NCBI GenBank assembly: GCA_020200135.1
Contig: JAIVJI010000030.1
Location: 23,483 to 87,482, forward strand
Length of the DNA stretch: 64,000 bases
Source: Acidobacteriota bacterium
GTDB lineage: Bacteria; Acidobacteriota; Blastocatellia; Pyrinomonadales; Pyrinomonadaceae
Direction: 5' to 3'
Positions 1 through 8,978 of the stretch are shown here, piece by piece; position 1 is the stretch's first letter, and each line of letters starts with the position of its first letter. A program made the translations under genes and the position numbers. The notes under the pieces are model-generated. The model did no database searches. It was given only the letters and a program-made list of their open reading frames with translations, and was not told the DNA's origin.

Positions 1-378
1 GACCGCGCCGCGCGCGTCGTGCTCGCGGATGGCGGACTGGAGGTCGAAATCCGTGACGATGTCGCCGTTGAAGACGACGGTCGGCTCGCGGATGAGGTCT
101 TCGGCGAACTTGTAGCCGCCGGCCGTCCCCAGCGGCTGCGGCTCGACGGTGTAGCTGAGGCGGACGCCGTAGTCCGAGCCGTCGCCGAGCTGCTGCTCTA
201 TCTTGTGCGGCTGGTAGGAGAGCGAGAGGGTGACGTCCGTGACGCCCGCGCGGCGGAGCGTGTCGAGCTGGTAGAGCAGGAACGGGCGGTTGCAGACGGG
301 GACGACCGGCTTCGGCGTGTAGACCGTCAGCGGCCTCAGCCTCGTCCCCTTGCCGCCTGCGAGAATGAGAGCTTGCAT
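1..378 (-). CDS. NDP-sugar nucleotidyltransferase, N-terminal part (runs off window)
   Basis: Reading the minus strand from an ATG at 378 gives an open frame that leaves the window at base 1. The first residues, MQALILAGGKGTRLRPLT, are the G-rich nucleotide-binding loop of sugar-phosphate nucleotidyltransferases. They are followed by PKPVVPVCNRPFL (sugar/nucleotide pocket) and, about 100 residues in, VVFNGDIVTDFDL, which carries the metal-binding Asp of the family. The family transfers NMP to a sugar-1-phosphate (glucose- or mannose-1-phosphate) in the cytoplasm to feed cell-envelope glycan synthesis. The C-terminal half that would decide the substrate is outside the window. It is divergent to the downstream thiolase gene. 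Confidence 0.85.
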   Translation of the reverse strand, partial: MQALILAGGKGTRLRPLTVYTPKPVVPVCNRPFLLYQLDTLRRAGVTDVTLSLSYQPHKIEQQLGDGSDYGVRLSYTVEPQPLGTAGGYKFAEDLIREPTVVFNGDIVTDFDLQSAIREHDARGAV

Positions 379-506
379 AAGTAGGTCGGGGAAGGAAAGA
401 CTCTGGACGGGGCGACTCCCGCGGGTCGAAATCCTCCGCACGGCCGAGTCTAGCACCGCGCCGAGAGGCTTTTCAACGACGCCGCGCGCCGCCGGGAATC
501 CCTTGC

Positions 507-534
507 TTGACACCCCCTTGAGCCAACGTATAAT
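507..534 (+). promoter_or_regulatory. Sigma-70-type promoter for the thiolase gene
   Basis: TTGACA at 507-512 and TATAAT at 529-534 are perfect consensus hexamers separated by 16 bp. They lie about 75 bp upstream of the ATG at 610, in a locally AT-rich stretch that stands out from the GC-rich surroundings. Confidence 0.8.
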
Positions 535-609
535 CGGACTTTGGGCTACACATCTTAAATAATTTATCTTCAGCACAGGGCGCGCACGGCGCGCGGAGGG
601 AAGGCATTC

Positions 610-1746
610 ATGCCCGAGAGGAGAGAGGCGGTCATCATCGGCGCCGCGCGCACGCCGACGGGGAAGTTCCTGGGCGCGCTCAGAGGGTTTACGGCGCCGC
701 AGCTCGGGGCGCTGGTCGTCCGCGAGTCGGTCAGGCGCGCGGGCGTAGCGGTGGAGGAAGTTGACGAGGTCATCATGGGCTGCGTCGTGCAGGCGGGGCT
801 GGGCCAGAACCCCGCGCGGCAGGCGGCGCTGCACGGCGGCATCCCGTTCGGCGTCTCGGCCGTCACCATCAATAAGGTCTGCGGGTCGGGTCTGAAGTCG
901 GTGATGATGGCGGCGCAGGCCGTCCAGCTCGGCGACTCGGACGTGGTGGTCGCGGGCGGGATGGAGTCGATGTCGAACGCGCCCTTCCTGCTCAAGGGGG
1001 CGCGCGAGGGGCTGCGGATGGGCGACGGCAAGCTCGTCGACTCGATGATTCACGACGGGCTCTGGTGCGCGTTCGAGAACTACCACATGGGCCACACCGG
1101 CGAGGTCGTCGCCGAGCGCTACGGCGTGACGCGTGAAGAGCAGGACGAGTACGCCCTGAACTCGCACCGCAAGGCCGCCGCCGCCATCAGGGCCGGCAAG
1201 TTCAAGGACGAGATTCTCCCCGTCGAGATTCCGCAGAAGAAGGGCGCGCCCCTCGTCTTCGACACGGACGAGCCGGTGCGAGAGGACACGTCGCTCGAAG
1301 CGCTCGGCAAGCTCCGCCCGGCCTTCAGGGAGAAGGGGACTGTGACGGCCGGCAACGCGCCGGGCGTCAACGACGGCGCCTCCGCCCTCGTCGTCACCTC
1401 GGAGGAGCGCGCGCGCGCGTTGGGCGTCGAGCCGCTGGCGCGCGTGGCGGCGCAGGCGACATCGGGCATCCAGCCCGAGCTGGTGATGATGGCCCCGGTC
1501 GAGGCCATCCGGAAGGTTCTGCGCAAGGCCGGCTGGTCGCTCGGCGAGGTCGACCTCATCGAGCTTAACGAGGCCTTCTCAGTCCAGGCCATCGCCATCA
1601 TCCGCGAGCTCGGGTTAGACCCTGAGCGTGTGAACGTCAACGGCGGGGCGGTCGCGCTCGGCCACGCCATCGGCCAGTCGGGCTCGCGCCTGCTGACGAC
1701 GATGCTCTACGAGATGAAGCCTACGGCGGCTTCAACGCGCTGGTGA
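610..1746 (+). CDS. Acetyl-CoA C-acetyltransferase (thiolase), C-terminus lost
   Basis: Thiolases condense or cleave acetyl-CoA/acetoacetyl-CoA in fatty-acid oxidation or butanoate-type metabolism. The nucleophilic cysteine is in [10 protein letters not shown] (Cys91), and the active-site His follows in [16 protein letters not shown] near residue 350. Known thiolases continue for about 35 more residues with the second catalytic cysteine in a CIGGGMG-like block. Here similarity ends at about residue 370 (near 1719), and the frame runs on through unrelated sequence to a stop at 1746, so that cysteine is absent. The neighbouring 3-hydroxybutyryl-CoA dehydrogenase and the etfBA genes further on fit acyl-CoA metabolism. 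Whether the truncation is biological or an assembly loss cannot be decided here. Confidence 0.9.
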   Translation: MPERREAVIIGAARTPTGKFLGALRGFTAPQLGALVVRESVRRAGVAVEEVDEVIMGCVVQAGLGQNPARQAALHGGIPFGVSAVTINKVCGSGLKSVMMAAQAVQLGDSDVVVAGGMESMSNAPFLLKGAREGLRMGDGKLVDSMIHDGLWCAFENYHMGHTGEVVAERYGVTREEQDEYALNSHRKAAAAIRAGKFKDEILPVEIPQKKGAPLVFDTDEPVREDTSLEALGKLRPAFREKGTVTAGNAPGVNDGASALVVTSEERARALGVEPLARVAAQATSGIQPELVMMAPVEAIRKVLRKAGWSLGEVDLIELNEAFSVQAIAIIRELGLDPERVNVNGGAVALGHAIGQSGSRLLTTMLYEMKPTAASTRW

Positions 1747-2195
1747 TGATCATCCTCGTCCCCTTCTTTCTCATGATGTTGGGATTCATCCGGAGCGACC
1801 CGAACGCGCCGCCCGAGGTGGCGGCCATCCTCGGGTTCATGGGTGCCCTGTTGTTTGTCTTCGCGGTGCTGTTCGGGCTGCCGCCGCTGCTCGCCGGCTA
1901 CGCGATGCTCAAGCGCAAGAGCTGGGCGCGCGTGGCGGGCGTCGCCGCCGCGTGCGTCGAGGCGCTCAGCTTCCCCTTCGGGACGGCGCTGTGCGTCTAC
2001 ACGCTCTGGTTCCTGTTCGGGCAGGGCGAGGGCTTCCACCGCGCGGGCGGCGGCCAGATGTACGGGCAGGGCTGGCAGTCGAAGCCTCTGCCCGACGCGA
2101 ATACATACGGCTGGGACGCGCAGCGCGCCCGGCAGGCCGACCGCCAGCGCGAATACGTCCCGCCGCCGCAGCCGCCCGACTGGCGCGGCCAGTAA
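1719..2195 (+). CDS. Small membrane protein, 5' end lost at junction
   Basis: In frame from 1719 the translation begins [20 protein letters not shown] and contains two hydrophobic segments before a hydrophilic C-terminal tail rich in Pro, Gln and Arg. The pattern of a hydrophobic hairpin, [19 protein letters not shown], then a [13 protein letters not shown] block resembles a small membrane-protein family of unknown function that normally starts some 15-20 residues earlier. The first internal ATG (1743) would remove the beginning of the first helix. The true start therefore seems to have been lost together with the thiolase 3' end. No function is assigned. Confidence 0.65.
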   Translation, partial: AYGGFNALVMIILVPFFLMMLGFIRSDPNAPPEVAAILGFMGALLFVFAVLFGLPPLLAGYAMLKRKSWARVAGVAAACVEALSFPFGTALCVYTLWFLFGQGEGFHRAGGGQMYGQGWQSKPLPDANTYGWDAQRARQADRQREYVPPPQPPDWRGQ

Positions 2196-2217
2196 ATTCT
2201 TCCGGAGAGCTTGAGAC

Positions 2218-3063
2218 GTGTCTGAAATCATCGGAGTCGTCGGCGCGGGCACGATGGGCAACGGCATCGCACAGGTCGCCGCACGCGCCGGCCATGAGGT
2301 CGTCCTGCGCGACGTCAAGGACGAGTTCCTCGAGCGCGGGATGTCCGCCATCGACCGCAGCCTCCAGCGCGACGTAGACAAGGAGCGTCTGAAGGAGGAG
2401 GAGAAGCGCGCCGTCGTCGGCCGCATACGGACGACGACCGAGCTTTCGGACCTGGCCCGGGCGGCCTTCGTCATCGAGGCCATCACCGAGAGCCTCGAAG
2501 CCAAGCGCGAGGTCTTCCGCGCGCTCGACGAGGCGTGCGGCCCCGAGGCCATCCTCGCCTCGAACACCTCGTCCATCTCCATCACCAAGCTCGGCGCGGC
2601 CACGCGGCGGCCCGACAAGGTCATCGGGATGCACTTCATGAACCCGGTGCCGGTGATGAAGCTGGTCGAGGTCATCCGCGGCATCGCCACCTCGGACGAG
2701 ACCTGGGCGCGCACGCGCGAGCTGACCGGGCGGATGGGCAAGACGGCGCTGGAGTGCAACGACTCGCCCGGCTTCGTCTCGAACCGCGTCCTGATGCCGA
2801 TGATAAACGAGGCGGTCTTCGCGCTCTACGAGGGCGTCGCCACGCGCGAGTCCATCGACGGCATCATGAGGCTCGGGATGAATCACCCGATGGGCCCGCT
2901 CACGCTCGCCGACTTCATCGGCCTCGACGTGTGCCTGGCCATCCTGAACGTGCTGCACACCGAACTCGGCGACCCGAAGTACCGCCCGTGCCCGCTGCTG
3001 AAGAAGTACGTGGACGCGGGCTGGCTGGGGCGCAAGAGCGGGCGCGGCTTTTACGAGTATTAA
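2218..3063 (+). CDS. 3-hydroxybutyryl-CoA dehydrogenase
   Basis: This 281-residue protein has the usual length of the short, single-function enzyme. It oxidises (S)-3-hydroxybutyryl-CoA with NAD(P). The N-terminal Rossmann loop is [17 protein letters not shown] (residues 4-20). The catalytic region is seen in [12 protein letters not shown] and in [17 protein letters not shown] with its catalytic His, followed by the C-terminal dimerisation domain ([14 protein letters not shown]). A GTG start at 2218 is preceded by GGAGAG at 2203-2208. It follows the membrane protein by 22 bp and probably shares a transcript with the thiolase, forming a short acyl-CoA module. Confidence 0.93.
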   Translation: MSEIIGVVGAGTMGNGIAQVAARAGHEVVLRDVKDEFLERGMSAIDRSLQRDVDKERLKEEEKRAVVGRIRTTTELSDLARAAFVIEAITESLEAKREVFRALDEACGPEAILASNTSSISITKLGAATRRPDKVIGMHFMNPVPVMKLVEVIRGIATSDETWARTRELTGRMGKTALECNDSPGFVSNRVLMPMINEAVFALYEGVATRESIDGIMRLGMNHPMGPLTLADFIGLDVCLAILNVLHTELGDPKYRPCPLLKKYVDAGWLGRKSGRGFYEY

Positions 3064-3072
3064 GACCGAGGT

Positions 3073-3121
3073 TCGCCCGGGCCGGGGCGCGCAGGTGAGC
3101 GAGCGCCGTCGGCCCGGGCGA
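3073..3121 (+). terminator. 12-bp perfect stem-loop after the dehydrogenase gene
   Basis: TCGCCCGGGCCG (3073-3084) is perfectly complementary to CGGCCCGGGCGA (3110-3121) and is followed by GTTGTTGTT. It lies 10 bp after the upstream stop and ends 10 bp before the ATG at 3131. It could terminate the upstream transcript or cover the next ribosome-binding site. Confidence 0.55.
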
Positions 3122-3130
3122 GTTGTTGTT

Positions 3131-4360
3131 ATGTCGAACGTGAGAGGGAAAATCTTCTGCCAGCGCTGCAAGTCGCCGAACGACATGGGCGAGGACTTAT
3201 GCCGGCAGTGCGGGACGCGTCTGATGCTCATGGTCGAGCCTTCGGCCGCGCGCTTCGAGGGGCGCGGGACGGGCGGCGGGATGGAGGAGCACCTGCTGGA
3301 GCGCGTCACCGCCATCGAGAACAACTTCTCGCGCGTCATCGACAAGCTGGAGAAGATGGCCGAGCTGATGCTCAAGCAGTCGCGCTCGACCTACTTCGAC
3401 CACGAGCTTCTCGACACCCTCATCACCGTGCTCGGCGAGGCGGGCGTCGTCGACCCCAAGCGGCTGGCCGCGCTCTGGCGCGAGCGGCGGCACAGGGTGG
3501 CGGACGAAATCGAACCCGCGTCGCGCTACGAGGAGCTGCGCGACGGCGTGCTGGCGAGCTACGCGGGCGACGAGCCCGAGCCCTTCGGGCGTCTGGTGCG
3601 CGAGGGCTTCGAGGCGTTTGGGAAGGGGCGCGCTTCGGCGGGCTTGCGAGGTCTCGAACGCGCGGCGGCGCTCGCGCGCGACAACGCGCCGCTCAACGCC
3701 TTCCTCGGCGAACAGCTTTTGACGAAGGGGCGCCCGGCGCCCGCGCGCGACTACTTTACGCGCGCGCTCGAAGCCGACCCGGAGGACTCGCGCCTGCGGC
3801 TCCTGCTCGGTCTCGCATGCGCCGACGGGGGCGACGCCGAGAGGGCGCGCGAGCTTCTGCGCGAGGCCGCGGGAGCGCTCGGCCCCTCCTTCGCGGCGCA
3901 CTGCGCGCTCGGCCGGCTCTCCGCCTCCGAGTCGGACTGGAAGGCCGCGCTCGCCGAGTTCAAGCTCGCGCACGCGGCGCGCCCGGGCCCCGAGGCGCAG
4001 TACCTGCTCGGGCTCGCCAACTTCCAGCTCGGGCGGGCGCGCACCGCCGCGCGCCACCTGACGAAGGCCGTCGGGCTGGACGAACGCTTCGCCGCCGCCT
4101 TCTACCTGCTCGGGCTCGTCCGCCTGCGCCTCGGCGAGCGCGCCGGAGCGTCAGAGGCTTTTGGTGTGGCCGCCGTGCTCGCACCCGAGGCGCGGAACTA
4201 CCGGGAGGCGCGCGACAATCCCACGGGCGCGGAGACTGCCGAACCGCCCTCTCTTTTCGGGCCGGCGGGGCGCGGTCGTGCGCGCCTGCTGACGGGCGGC
4301 GAGCCGCGTCTGGCCTCGGCGCTCCTCGAAGACGCGCTCGGGGGAGGCGTGGCGCGTTGA
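3131..4360 (+). CDS. Zinc-ribbon and TPR-repeat protein
   Basis: The protein starts with a short zinc ribbon (CQRCKSPNDMGEDLCRQCG), followed by a coiled-coil-like segment around residues 45-90. A long series of tetratricopeptide-like helical pairs comes next (for example ARDYFTRALEADPEDSRLRLLLGLACADGG and later AAFYLLGLVRLRLGERAGASEAF), suited to protein-protein contacts. No enzyme motif was seen. I prefer the ATG at 3131 over a GTG at 3095, because the zinc ribbon begins just after it and the GTG lies inside a hairpin. Its cellular role is unknown; it sits alone between an acyl-CoA gene and the yceD-fab operon. Confidence 0.7.
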   Translation: MSNVRGKIFCQRCKSPNDMGEDLCRQCGTRLMLMVEPSAARFEGRGTGGGMEEHLLERVTAIENNFSRVIDKLEKMAELMLKQSRSTYFDHELLDTLITVLGEAGVVDPKRLAALWRERRHRVADEIEPASRYEELRDGVLASYAGDEPEPFGRLVREGFEAFGKGRASAGLRGLERAAALARDNAPLNAFLGEQLLTKGRPAPARDYFTRALEADPEDSRLRLLLGLACADGGDAERARELLREAAGALGPSFAAHCALGRLSASESDWKAALAEFKLAHAARPGPEAQYLLGLANFQLGRARTAARHLTKAVGLDERFAAAFYLLGLVRLRLGERAGASEAFGVAAVLAPEARNYREARDNPTGAETAEPPSLFGPAGRGRARLLTGGEPRLASALLEDALGGGVAR

Positions 4361-4384
4361 CACTTTCGGTTCGGCCGTTATAAT
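4357..4384 (+). promoter_or_regulatory. Sigma-70-type promoter for the yceD-rpmF-fab operon
   Basis: TTGACA at 4357-4362 and TATAAT at 4379-4384 are perfect consensus hexamers with a 16-bp spacer. The -35 box overlaps the stop codon of the TPR gene. The site is about 58 bp upstream of the yceD ATG (4442), so it is well placed to drive yceD, rpmF, plsX and the fab genes. Confidence 0.82.
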
Positions 4385-4441
4385 TGCAACTTTTGCGCCG
4401 AGCGCGCCCGAGGCGCCGCACCTGACCGGGGGTTTGGAGTC

Positions 4442-4975
4442 ATGCGGATAGAGGTTGAAAATCTGACGGCGACGCCCACGCCCTTCGAGCACGCGTACCG
4501 CGCCGAGGAGATAGACCTCGAAGAGGAGGGCGCGAGCGTCGTCTCAGACGCGGCCGTCCGGGGCGGCGCGACGCGCAAGGGCGAGCAGGTGCGTCTGCGC
4601 GGCGAGATAACGACCGAGGTCGAGCTGCTCTGCGACCGCTGCGCCGCGCCCGAGCGCCGGGCCCTCGCGGTCGAGTTCGACACTTCCTTCATCCCGCTGG
4701 AGGTCGAGGCCGTGAAGGCCGAGAACGTCGAGCTTCAGGCGGAAGATTTGCTGCTCTCGGCCTACGAGGGCGACGCGGTAGATTTGGACGAGCTGGTGCG
4801 CGAGCAGATTCTGCTGGCGCTCCCCTCGCGCCACCTGTGCCGCGAGGATTGCAGGGGGCTTTGCCAGAAGTGCGGGGCCGACCTGAACGCGGGTGACTGC
4901 TCCTGCGGGCGGGGCGAGGTGGACCCGCGCTGGGCCGCGCTCGCGGATTTGAAGAAGGGAAGCAATGGTGAATAG
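4442..4975 (+). CDS. YceD/DUF177 family protein
   Basis: The 177-residue protein matches the YceD (DUF177) family, linked in E. coli and plants to 23S rRNA accumulation and almost always found just upstream of rpmF, as here. The diagnostic parts are VELLCDRCAAPE near residue 62 and the C-terminal cysteine cluster HLCREDCRGLCQKCGADL followed by DCSC, probably a metal site. The last codons (GGT GAA TAG) run into a heptamer-repeat element, so the native C-terminus may have been altered by that insertion. Confidence 0.88.
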   Translation: MRIEVENLTATPTPFEHAYRAEEIDLEEEGASVVSDAAVRGGATRKGEQVRLRGEITTEVELLCDRCAAPERRALAVEFDTSFIPLEVEAVKAENVELQAEDLLLSAYEGDAVDLDELVREQILLALPSRHLCREDCRGLCQKCGADLNAGDCSCGRGEVDPRWAALADLKKGSNGE

Positions 4976-5053
4976 GTAACGGCGCCCGGACGCCGCTCTG
5001 GCACGAAGAGGCTCGAATCACCATTTACTGTTAACGTTCACCATTCAAGAGGA
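4966..5053. repeat. Heptamer-repeat inverted element A
   Basis: The left arm reads as 7-nt units (ATGGTGA ATAGGTA ACGGC, 4966-4984). The right arm reads in inverted sense (TCACCAT TTACTGT TAACGTT CACCATT, about 5019-5046). It is AT-richer than its surroundings and lies exactly between the yceD stop and the rpmF ribosome-binding site. Confidence 0.6.
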
Positions 5054-5061
5054 GTTATCAA

Positions 5062-5247
5062 ATGCCTAATCCGAAACGCCGCCACTCGAAGTCGCGCACG
5101 CGCCAGCGCCGCGCACACGACGCGCTGCGCGCGCCGCAGACCGTGCTCTGCGAGAACTGCCAGGAGCCGCGCGTGCCGCACCGCGTCTGCGCCAAGTGTG
5201 GATTCTACAACGGCCGCCAGGTGGTGAAGGTCGAGCAGGAGGTCTGA
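5062..5247 (+). CDS. rpmF: 50S ribosomal protein L32
   Basis: The 61-residue basic protein begins MPNPKRRHSKSRTRQRRAHD, the standard N-terminus of bacterial L32, a protein of the large ribosomal subunit. It keeps the zinc-binding form with two CxxC pairs (CENC around residue 31 and CAKC around residue 50). A GAGGAG Shine-Dalgarno sequence lies about 7-8 bases before the ATG. Position between yceD and plsX is the classical order and links ribosome production to membrane lipid synthesis. Confidence 0.97.
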   Translation: MPNPKRRHSKSRTRQRRAHDALRAPQTVLCENCQEPRVPHRVCAKCGFYNGRQVVKVEQEV

Positions 5248-5272
5248 GCCCGCGGGCCCCGCGCCCGCGGGC
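5248..5272 (+). terminator. GC hairpin between rpmF and plsX
   Basis: Two copies of GCCCGCGGGC (5248-5257 and 5263-5272) can pair with each other over 10 bp, and each is also a palindrome. The stem follows the rpmF stop directly and is followed by a short T-rich run (ACTTTCTT). It could be a partial terminator or an mRNA-stabilising hairpin that raises rpmF over plsX expression. Confidence 0.45.
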
Positions 5273-5288
5273 GGAAGACTTTCTTCCG

Positions 5289-6353
5289 ATGAGACAACCC
5301 AAGCTGACCGGCAGAGTCGTGGTCGATGCGATGGGCAGCGACCGCGCGCCGCACCCCGAGATCGACGGCGCGCTCGCCGCCGCGCGAGACCTCGGGGTCG
5401 GCGTCGTGCTCGTCGGCCAGCGCGAGGTCGTCGAGAGGGAGCTGCGCCGCTGCGGCTGGCGCAGGGACGGCGACAAGGGCGTCTACTTCGTCGAGGCCCC
5501 CGAGTTCATCGGGATGGACGAGGCGGTCGCCACCGCCGTCCGCCGGAAGCGCAAAAGCTCGATGCGCGTGGGCGCGCGCATCGTCGCCGACGGGCAGGCC
5601 GACGGCTTCGTCTCGGCGGGCAACACCGGCGCGGCGATGGCGACGGCCAAGATGGTCATCGGGATGCTGCCCGGCGTCGACCGCCCCGCGCTGGCCGCGC
5701 TCCTGCCGACCAAGTCGGGTCGTCCGACGATGCTTTTGGACGTGGGCGCCAACTCCGAGTGCAAGGCGCACCACATGGCGCAGTTTGCTATCATGGGCGA
5801 CGCTTACTCGCGCTCGGTTCTGGGGACGGAGCGGCCGGCGGTCGGCCTGATGAGCATCGGCGAGGAGGAGGCCAAGGGCAACGACCTGACGAAGGAAGCA
5901 TTCCCGCTGATGCGCGACTTGCAGAGTCTGAACTTCGTCGGCAACGTCGAGGGGCGCGACGTCTTCTCGGGCGAGGTGGACGTGATCGTCACCGACGGGT
6001 TCACGGGCAACGTCATCCTCAAGCTCTCCGAGGGCTTGCAGGACGCGGTCATCTCGCTCATCAAACGCGAGCTGTCGGCCTCGGTCATCACGAAGACCGG
6101 CGCGGTGCTGGCCCGCCCCGCCTTCCAGAATTTGAAGAAGCGGCTCGACTACGCCGAGTACGGCGGCGCGCCGCTCCTCGGCGTGCGGCGGATAGTCGTC
6201 GTCGGCCACGGCAGCTCGAACGCGCGCGCCATCCGCAACGCCATCCGCAACGTGAAGGAGTTTTCCGAGCACGGCGCGCAGGAGCGCATCGAGCGCGGCA
6301 TCGCCGAGACGAACGCCCGCGAGTCGCGTGCGGTCGGCGCGGCCGCCGAGTGA
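5289..6353 (+). CDS. plsX: Phosphate acyltransferase PlsX
   Basis: PlsX converts acyl-ACP and phosphate to acyl-phosphate, the donor for the first acylation of glycerol-3-phosphate at the membrane surface. Diagnostic blocks are VVDAMGSDRAPHPEIDGAL at the N-terminus, FVSAGNTGAAMA, LLDVGANSECK, the GEEEAKGNDLTKEA segment and VTDGFTGNVILKLSEG. The ATG at 5289 is preferred over an upstream ATG at 5196, which lies inside rpmF; this gives 354 residues, the normal length. It belongs to the yceD-rpmF-plsX-fab operon. Confidence 0.96.
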   Translation: MRQPKLTGRVVVDAMGSDRAPHPEIDGALAAARDLGVGVVLVGQREVVERELRRCGWRRDGDKGVYFVEAPEFIGMDEAVATAVRRKRKSSMRVGARIVADGQADGFVSAGNTGAAMATAKMVIGMLPGVDRPALAALLPTKSGRPTMLLDVGANSECKAHHMAQFAIMGDAYSRSVLGTERPAVGLMSIGEEEAKGNDLTKEAFPLMRDLQSLNFVGNVEGRDVFSGEVDVIVTDGFTGNVILKLSEGLQDAVISLIKRELSASVITKTGAVLARPAFQNLKKRLDYAEYGGAPLLGVRRIVVVGHGSSNARAIRNAIRNVKEFSEHGAQERIERGIAETNARESRAVGAAAE

Positions 6354-6437
6354 GGGCGCCCCGCGCGGGGTGCCGGGCTTAGCGCCCCCGCGCCTTTGTG
6401 ATATGTTCTCAAGAAACCGGAGAAAGCAGGCAGGCTG

Positions 6438-7424
6438 ATGGCAGACGTGAGAGCGGCAATACTCGGCACGGGGCGCGCCTACCCTGAGGGCATCCTGACC
6501 AACGCCGACCTCGAAAGGATGGTCGAGACCTCGGACGAGTGGATCACCTCGCGGACGGGCATCAAGGAGCGCCACCGCGCCTCGGAGAGCGAGTACACCT
6601 CGATGTTCGCCGTCGAGGCGTCGCGCCAGGCCATCGAGCGCGCGCGCATCGACCCCATCGACCTCGGGCTCGTCATCTGCGCCACGGTCTCGCCCGACCA
6701 GATTCTGCCCTCGACCGGCTGCCTCATCCAGGCCGAGCTGGGCGCGAACCGCGCCGCCGCCTTCGACCTCGCCGCCGCCTGCTCGGGCTTCCTCTACGGG
6801 CTGACGCTCGCCGACATGATGATTCGCACGGGGCAGACGCGCTACGCGCTCGTCATCGGCGCCGAGGTCCTGTCGCGCTACGTCGATTTCACAGACCGCT
6901 CGACCTGCATCCTTTTCGGCGACGGCGCGGGCGCGGCCGTGCTCGGCCCCGCCGAGGGCGACCGCGGCATCCTCTCGACCAAAATCTATTCCGACGGGCG
7001 CTACGCCGAGCAGCTCTACTCGCCGGGCGGCGGCACGCGCGTCAAGCCCACGGCCGAGACGCTCGCGCAGGGGATGCACTACTTCAAGATGAAGGGGAAC
7101 GAGCTGTTCAAGATGGCCGTCCGCTCGATGGCCGACGTCTCGACGGAGGTTCTGAACGAGGCCGGGTACAAGCCCGAGGACGTTAAGCTCTTCATCCCGC
7201 ACCAGGCGAACCAGCGCATCACGGACGCGGTGGCGTCGCGGCTGAACGTGGACAGCTCCATCGTCTACTCGAACATCGCCTACCACGGCAACACCTCCTC
7301 GGCCTCCGTCCCCATCGCGCTCGACGAGTGCATCGAGAAGGGCAAGGTCTCGGAGGGCGACCTCGTGCTGCTCGCCTCCTTCGGCGGCGGCGTGACGTGG
7401 GGCGGCGCGCTGATTAAGTGGTAG
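6438..7424 (+). CDS. fabH: 3-oxoacyl-ACP synthase III (KAS III)
   Basis: FabH starts fatty-acid synthesis by condensing a short acyl-CoA with malonyl-ACP. The catalytic Cys is Cys115 in LAAACSGFLYG. The His is in IPHQANQRI and the Asn in YHGNTSSASVPIAL, giving the full Cys-His-Asn triad at the usual spacing in 328 residues. A GGAG-type ribosome-binding site lies before the ATG. The stop codon lies inside the left arm of heptamer element B, the first of a repeat pair separating it from fabD. Confidence 0.97.
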   Translation: MADVRAAILGTGRAYPEGILTNADLERMVETSDEWITSRTGIKERHRASESEYTSMFAVEASRQAIERARIDPIDLGLVICATVSPDQILPSTGCLIQAELGANRAAAFDLAAACSGFLYGLTLADMMIRTGQTRYALVIGAEVLSRYVDFTDRSTCILFGDGAGAAVLGPAEGDRGILSTKIYSDGRYAEQLYSPGGGTRVKPTAETLAQGMHYFKMKGNELFKMAVRSMADVSTEVLNEAGYKPEDVKLFIPHQANQRITDAVASRLNVDSSIVYSNIAYHGNTSSASVPIALDECIEKGKVSEGDLVLLASFGGGVTWGGALIKW

Positions 7425-7543
7425 TCAGTAGCCAGTAGTCAGTAGACAGTAGGCTCCGCTTGACGGGGGCTGACTCTGACACACGAACGATTCGTTGACG
7501 GATTGTATTTCTACTGTCTACTGACTACTGTCTACTGACTACT
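7421..7543. repeat. Heptamer-repeat inverted element B
   Basis: The left arm (7421-7453) is a run of 7-nt units of the form AGTNNNC/AGTAGNC. The right arm (7511-7543) repeats CTACTGN in inverted sense, so the arms can fold into a long imperfect hairpin. The left arm holds the fabH stop and the right arm ends directly at the fabD ATG. The centre contains ctccgcttgacgg and ends gtatttctactg, shared with element E at 52 kb. Confidence 0.8.
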
Positions 7544-8512
7544 ATGTCTTTGGCCTTCATCTTTCCGGGACAGGGCTCGCAGGCGCCGGGCATGGGGCGC
7601 GAGCTTGTGGAACAGTACGCGGCGGCGCGCGCGGTCTTCGAGGAGGCCGACGAGGCGCTCGGCTTTCGGCTCTCGCGCCTGTGCTTCGAGGGGCCGGCGG
7701 AAGAGTTGCAGTTGACGGAGAACACGCAGCCGGCGATTCTGGCGACCTCAATCGCGGCGCTGCGCACGGCCGAGGCCGAAGGGCTGCCGCGCCCAGACTT
7801 CGTGGCCGGTCACAGCCTCGGCGAGTACTCGGCTCTCGTCGCGGCCGGCGCGCTGAGTTTGAGGGACGCCGTGACGGTCGTCCGCAAGCGCGGCCGCTAC
7901 ATGCAGGAGGCCGTCCCGGTCGGCGCGGGCGCGATGGCCGCCGTGCTCGGCGCAGACCTTGAGACGGTCGAGGCTGCCTGCCGCGAGGCGGCGCGCGAGG
8001 GCGAGATTTGCAGCCCGGCGAACGTCAACTCGCCCGGCCAGATAGTCATCGCCGGCAGCGCCGCCGCGGTCGAGCGCGCCGTCCCCATCTTGAAGGAGCG
8101 CGGCGCCAAGCGCGCGATTCCGTTGAAAGTGAGCGCGCCCTTCCACTGCGCGCTGATGCTTCCGGCGCAGGAGCGGCTGGCCGCCGAATTGGATTCAATC
8201 GAGTTCAAGGACTTGGGCGTGCCGCTGGTGACGAACGTGGACGCGGCCGTCATCAGCACGGGCTCGGAGGCGCGCGCGTCGCTGGTGCGTCAGGTCTCTT
8301 CGCCCGTCCGCTGGCGCGAGTCGGTCGAGCTGCTGGCGCGCGGGGGCGTGGACACTTTCGTCGAGGTCGGGCCGGGCAAAGTCCTGACCGGCCTCGTCCG
8401 CCAGACCGCGCCGCGGGCGCGAGGGCTCAACGTCGAGGACGCGGCGAGCCTCGAAGCGACGCGCGCGGCGCTCGCGGAGGGCGGGCAGGGTCAGGGCGCG
8501 GCCGGCGCGTAA
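7544..8512 (+). CDS. fabD: Malonyl-CoA:ACP transacylase
   Basis: FabD loads malonyl groups from malonyl-CoA onto acyl carrier protein. The N-terminus [16 protein letters not shown] forms the oxyanion region, and the nucleophile is Ser91 in [10 protein letters not shown]. The active-site His is in APFHCALM, and the C-terminal [13 protein letters not shown] block is also typical. At 322 residues it is normal length. The ATG abuts the right arm of a heptamer-repeat element, and no purine-rich Shine-Dalgarno is visible there, so initiation may be weak or coupled. Confidence 0.96.
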   Translation: MSLAFIFPGQGSQAPGMGRELVEQYAAARAVFEEADEALGFRLSRLCFEGPAEELQLTENTQPAILATSIAALRTAEAEGLPRPDFVAGHSLGEYSALVAAGALSLRDAVTVVRKRGRYMQEAVPVGAGAMAAVLGADLETVEAACREAAREGEICSPANVNSPGQIVIAGSAAAVERAVPILKERGAKRAIPLKVSAPFHCALMLPAQERLAAELDSIEFKDLGVPLVTNVDAAVISTGSEARASLVRQVSSPVRWRESVELLARGGVDTFVEVGPGKVLTGLVRQTAPRARGLNVEDAASLEATRAALAEGGQGQGAAGA

Positions 8513-8553
8513 AATTTCGGGTTTTCAATTTCAGACGCGGAGGAGCAGGAATA

Positions 8554-8805
<252 letters not shown>

Positions 8806-8867
8806 CCCGACTCGCCTTGCGGGCCTCGGGCCGGGGTCACCCCACGGGGCCCCGACACGGCCAACGG

Positions 8868-8888
8868 GGGCGCGCGCCTCGCGCGCCC
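8868..8888 (+). terminator. GC hairpin in the acpP-fabF spacer
   Basis: GGGCGCGCG and CGCGCGCCC pair over 9 bp around a 3-base loop, inside a 173-bp spacer that is very GC-rich and otherwise empty. No T-tract follows, so it may stabilise the 3' end of a highly expressed acpP message or attenuate fabF more than end transcription. Confidence 0.35.
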
Positions 8889-8978
8889 GTCACGCCCACG
8901 CGCGCGCGTGCGGCGTTCGGCCGCGGGCGCCACAACGGCTTCGCCGTGCGGCACTTTCTCCTCCAAGGAGCAGAAGCT

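Noticed and set aside
5205..7286. Very long minus-strand open frame opposite plsX and fabH
   Set aside because: It mirrors high-confidence genes, has the His/Arg/Asp-rich composition typical of antisense frames in GC-rich DNA and shows no domain.
7421..7543. CRISPR array or ordinary intrinsic terminator
   Set aside because: Repeat units are 7 nt with no spacers, and the structure runs directly into a start codon without a T-tract.
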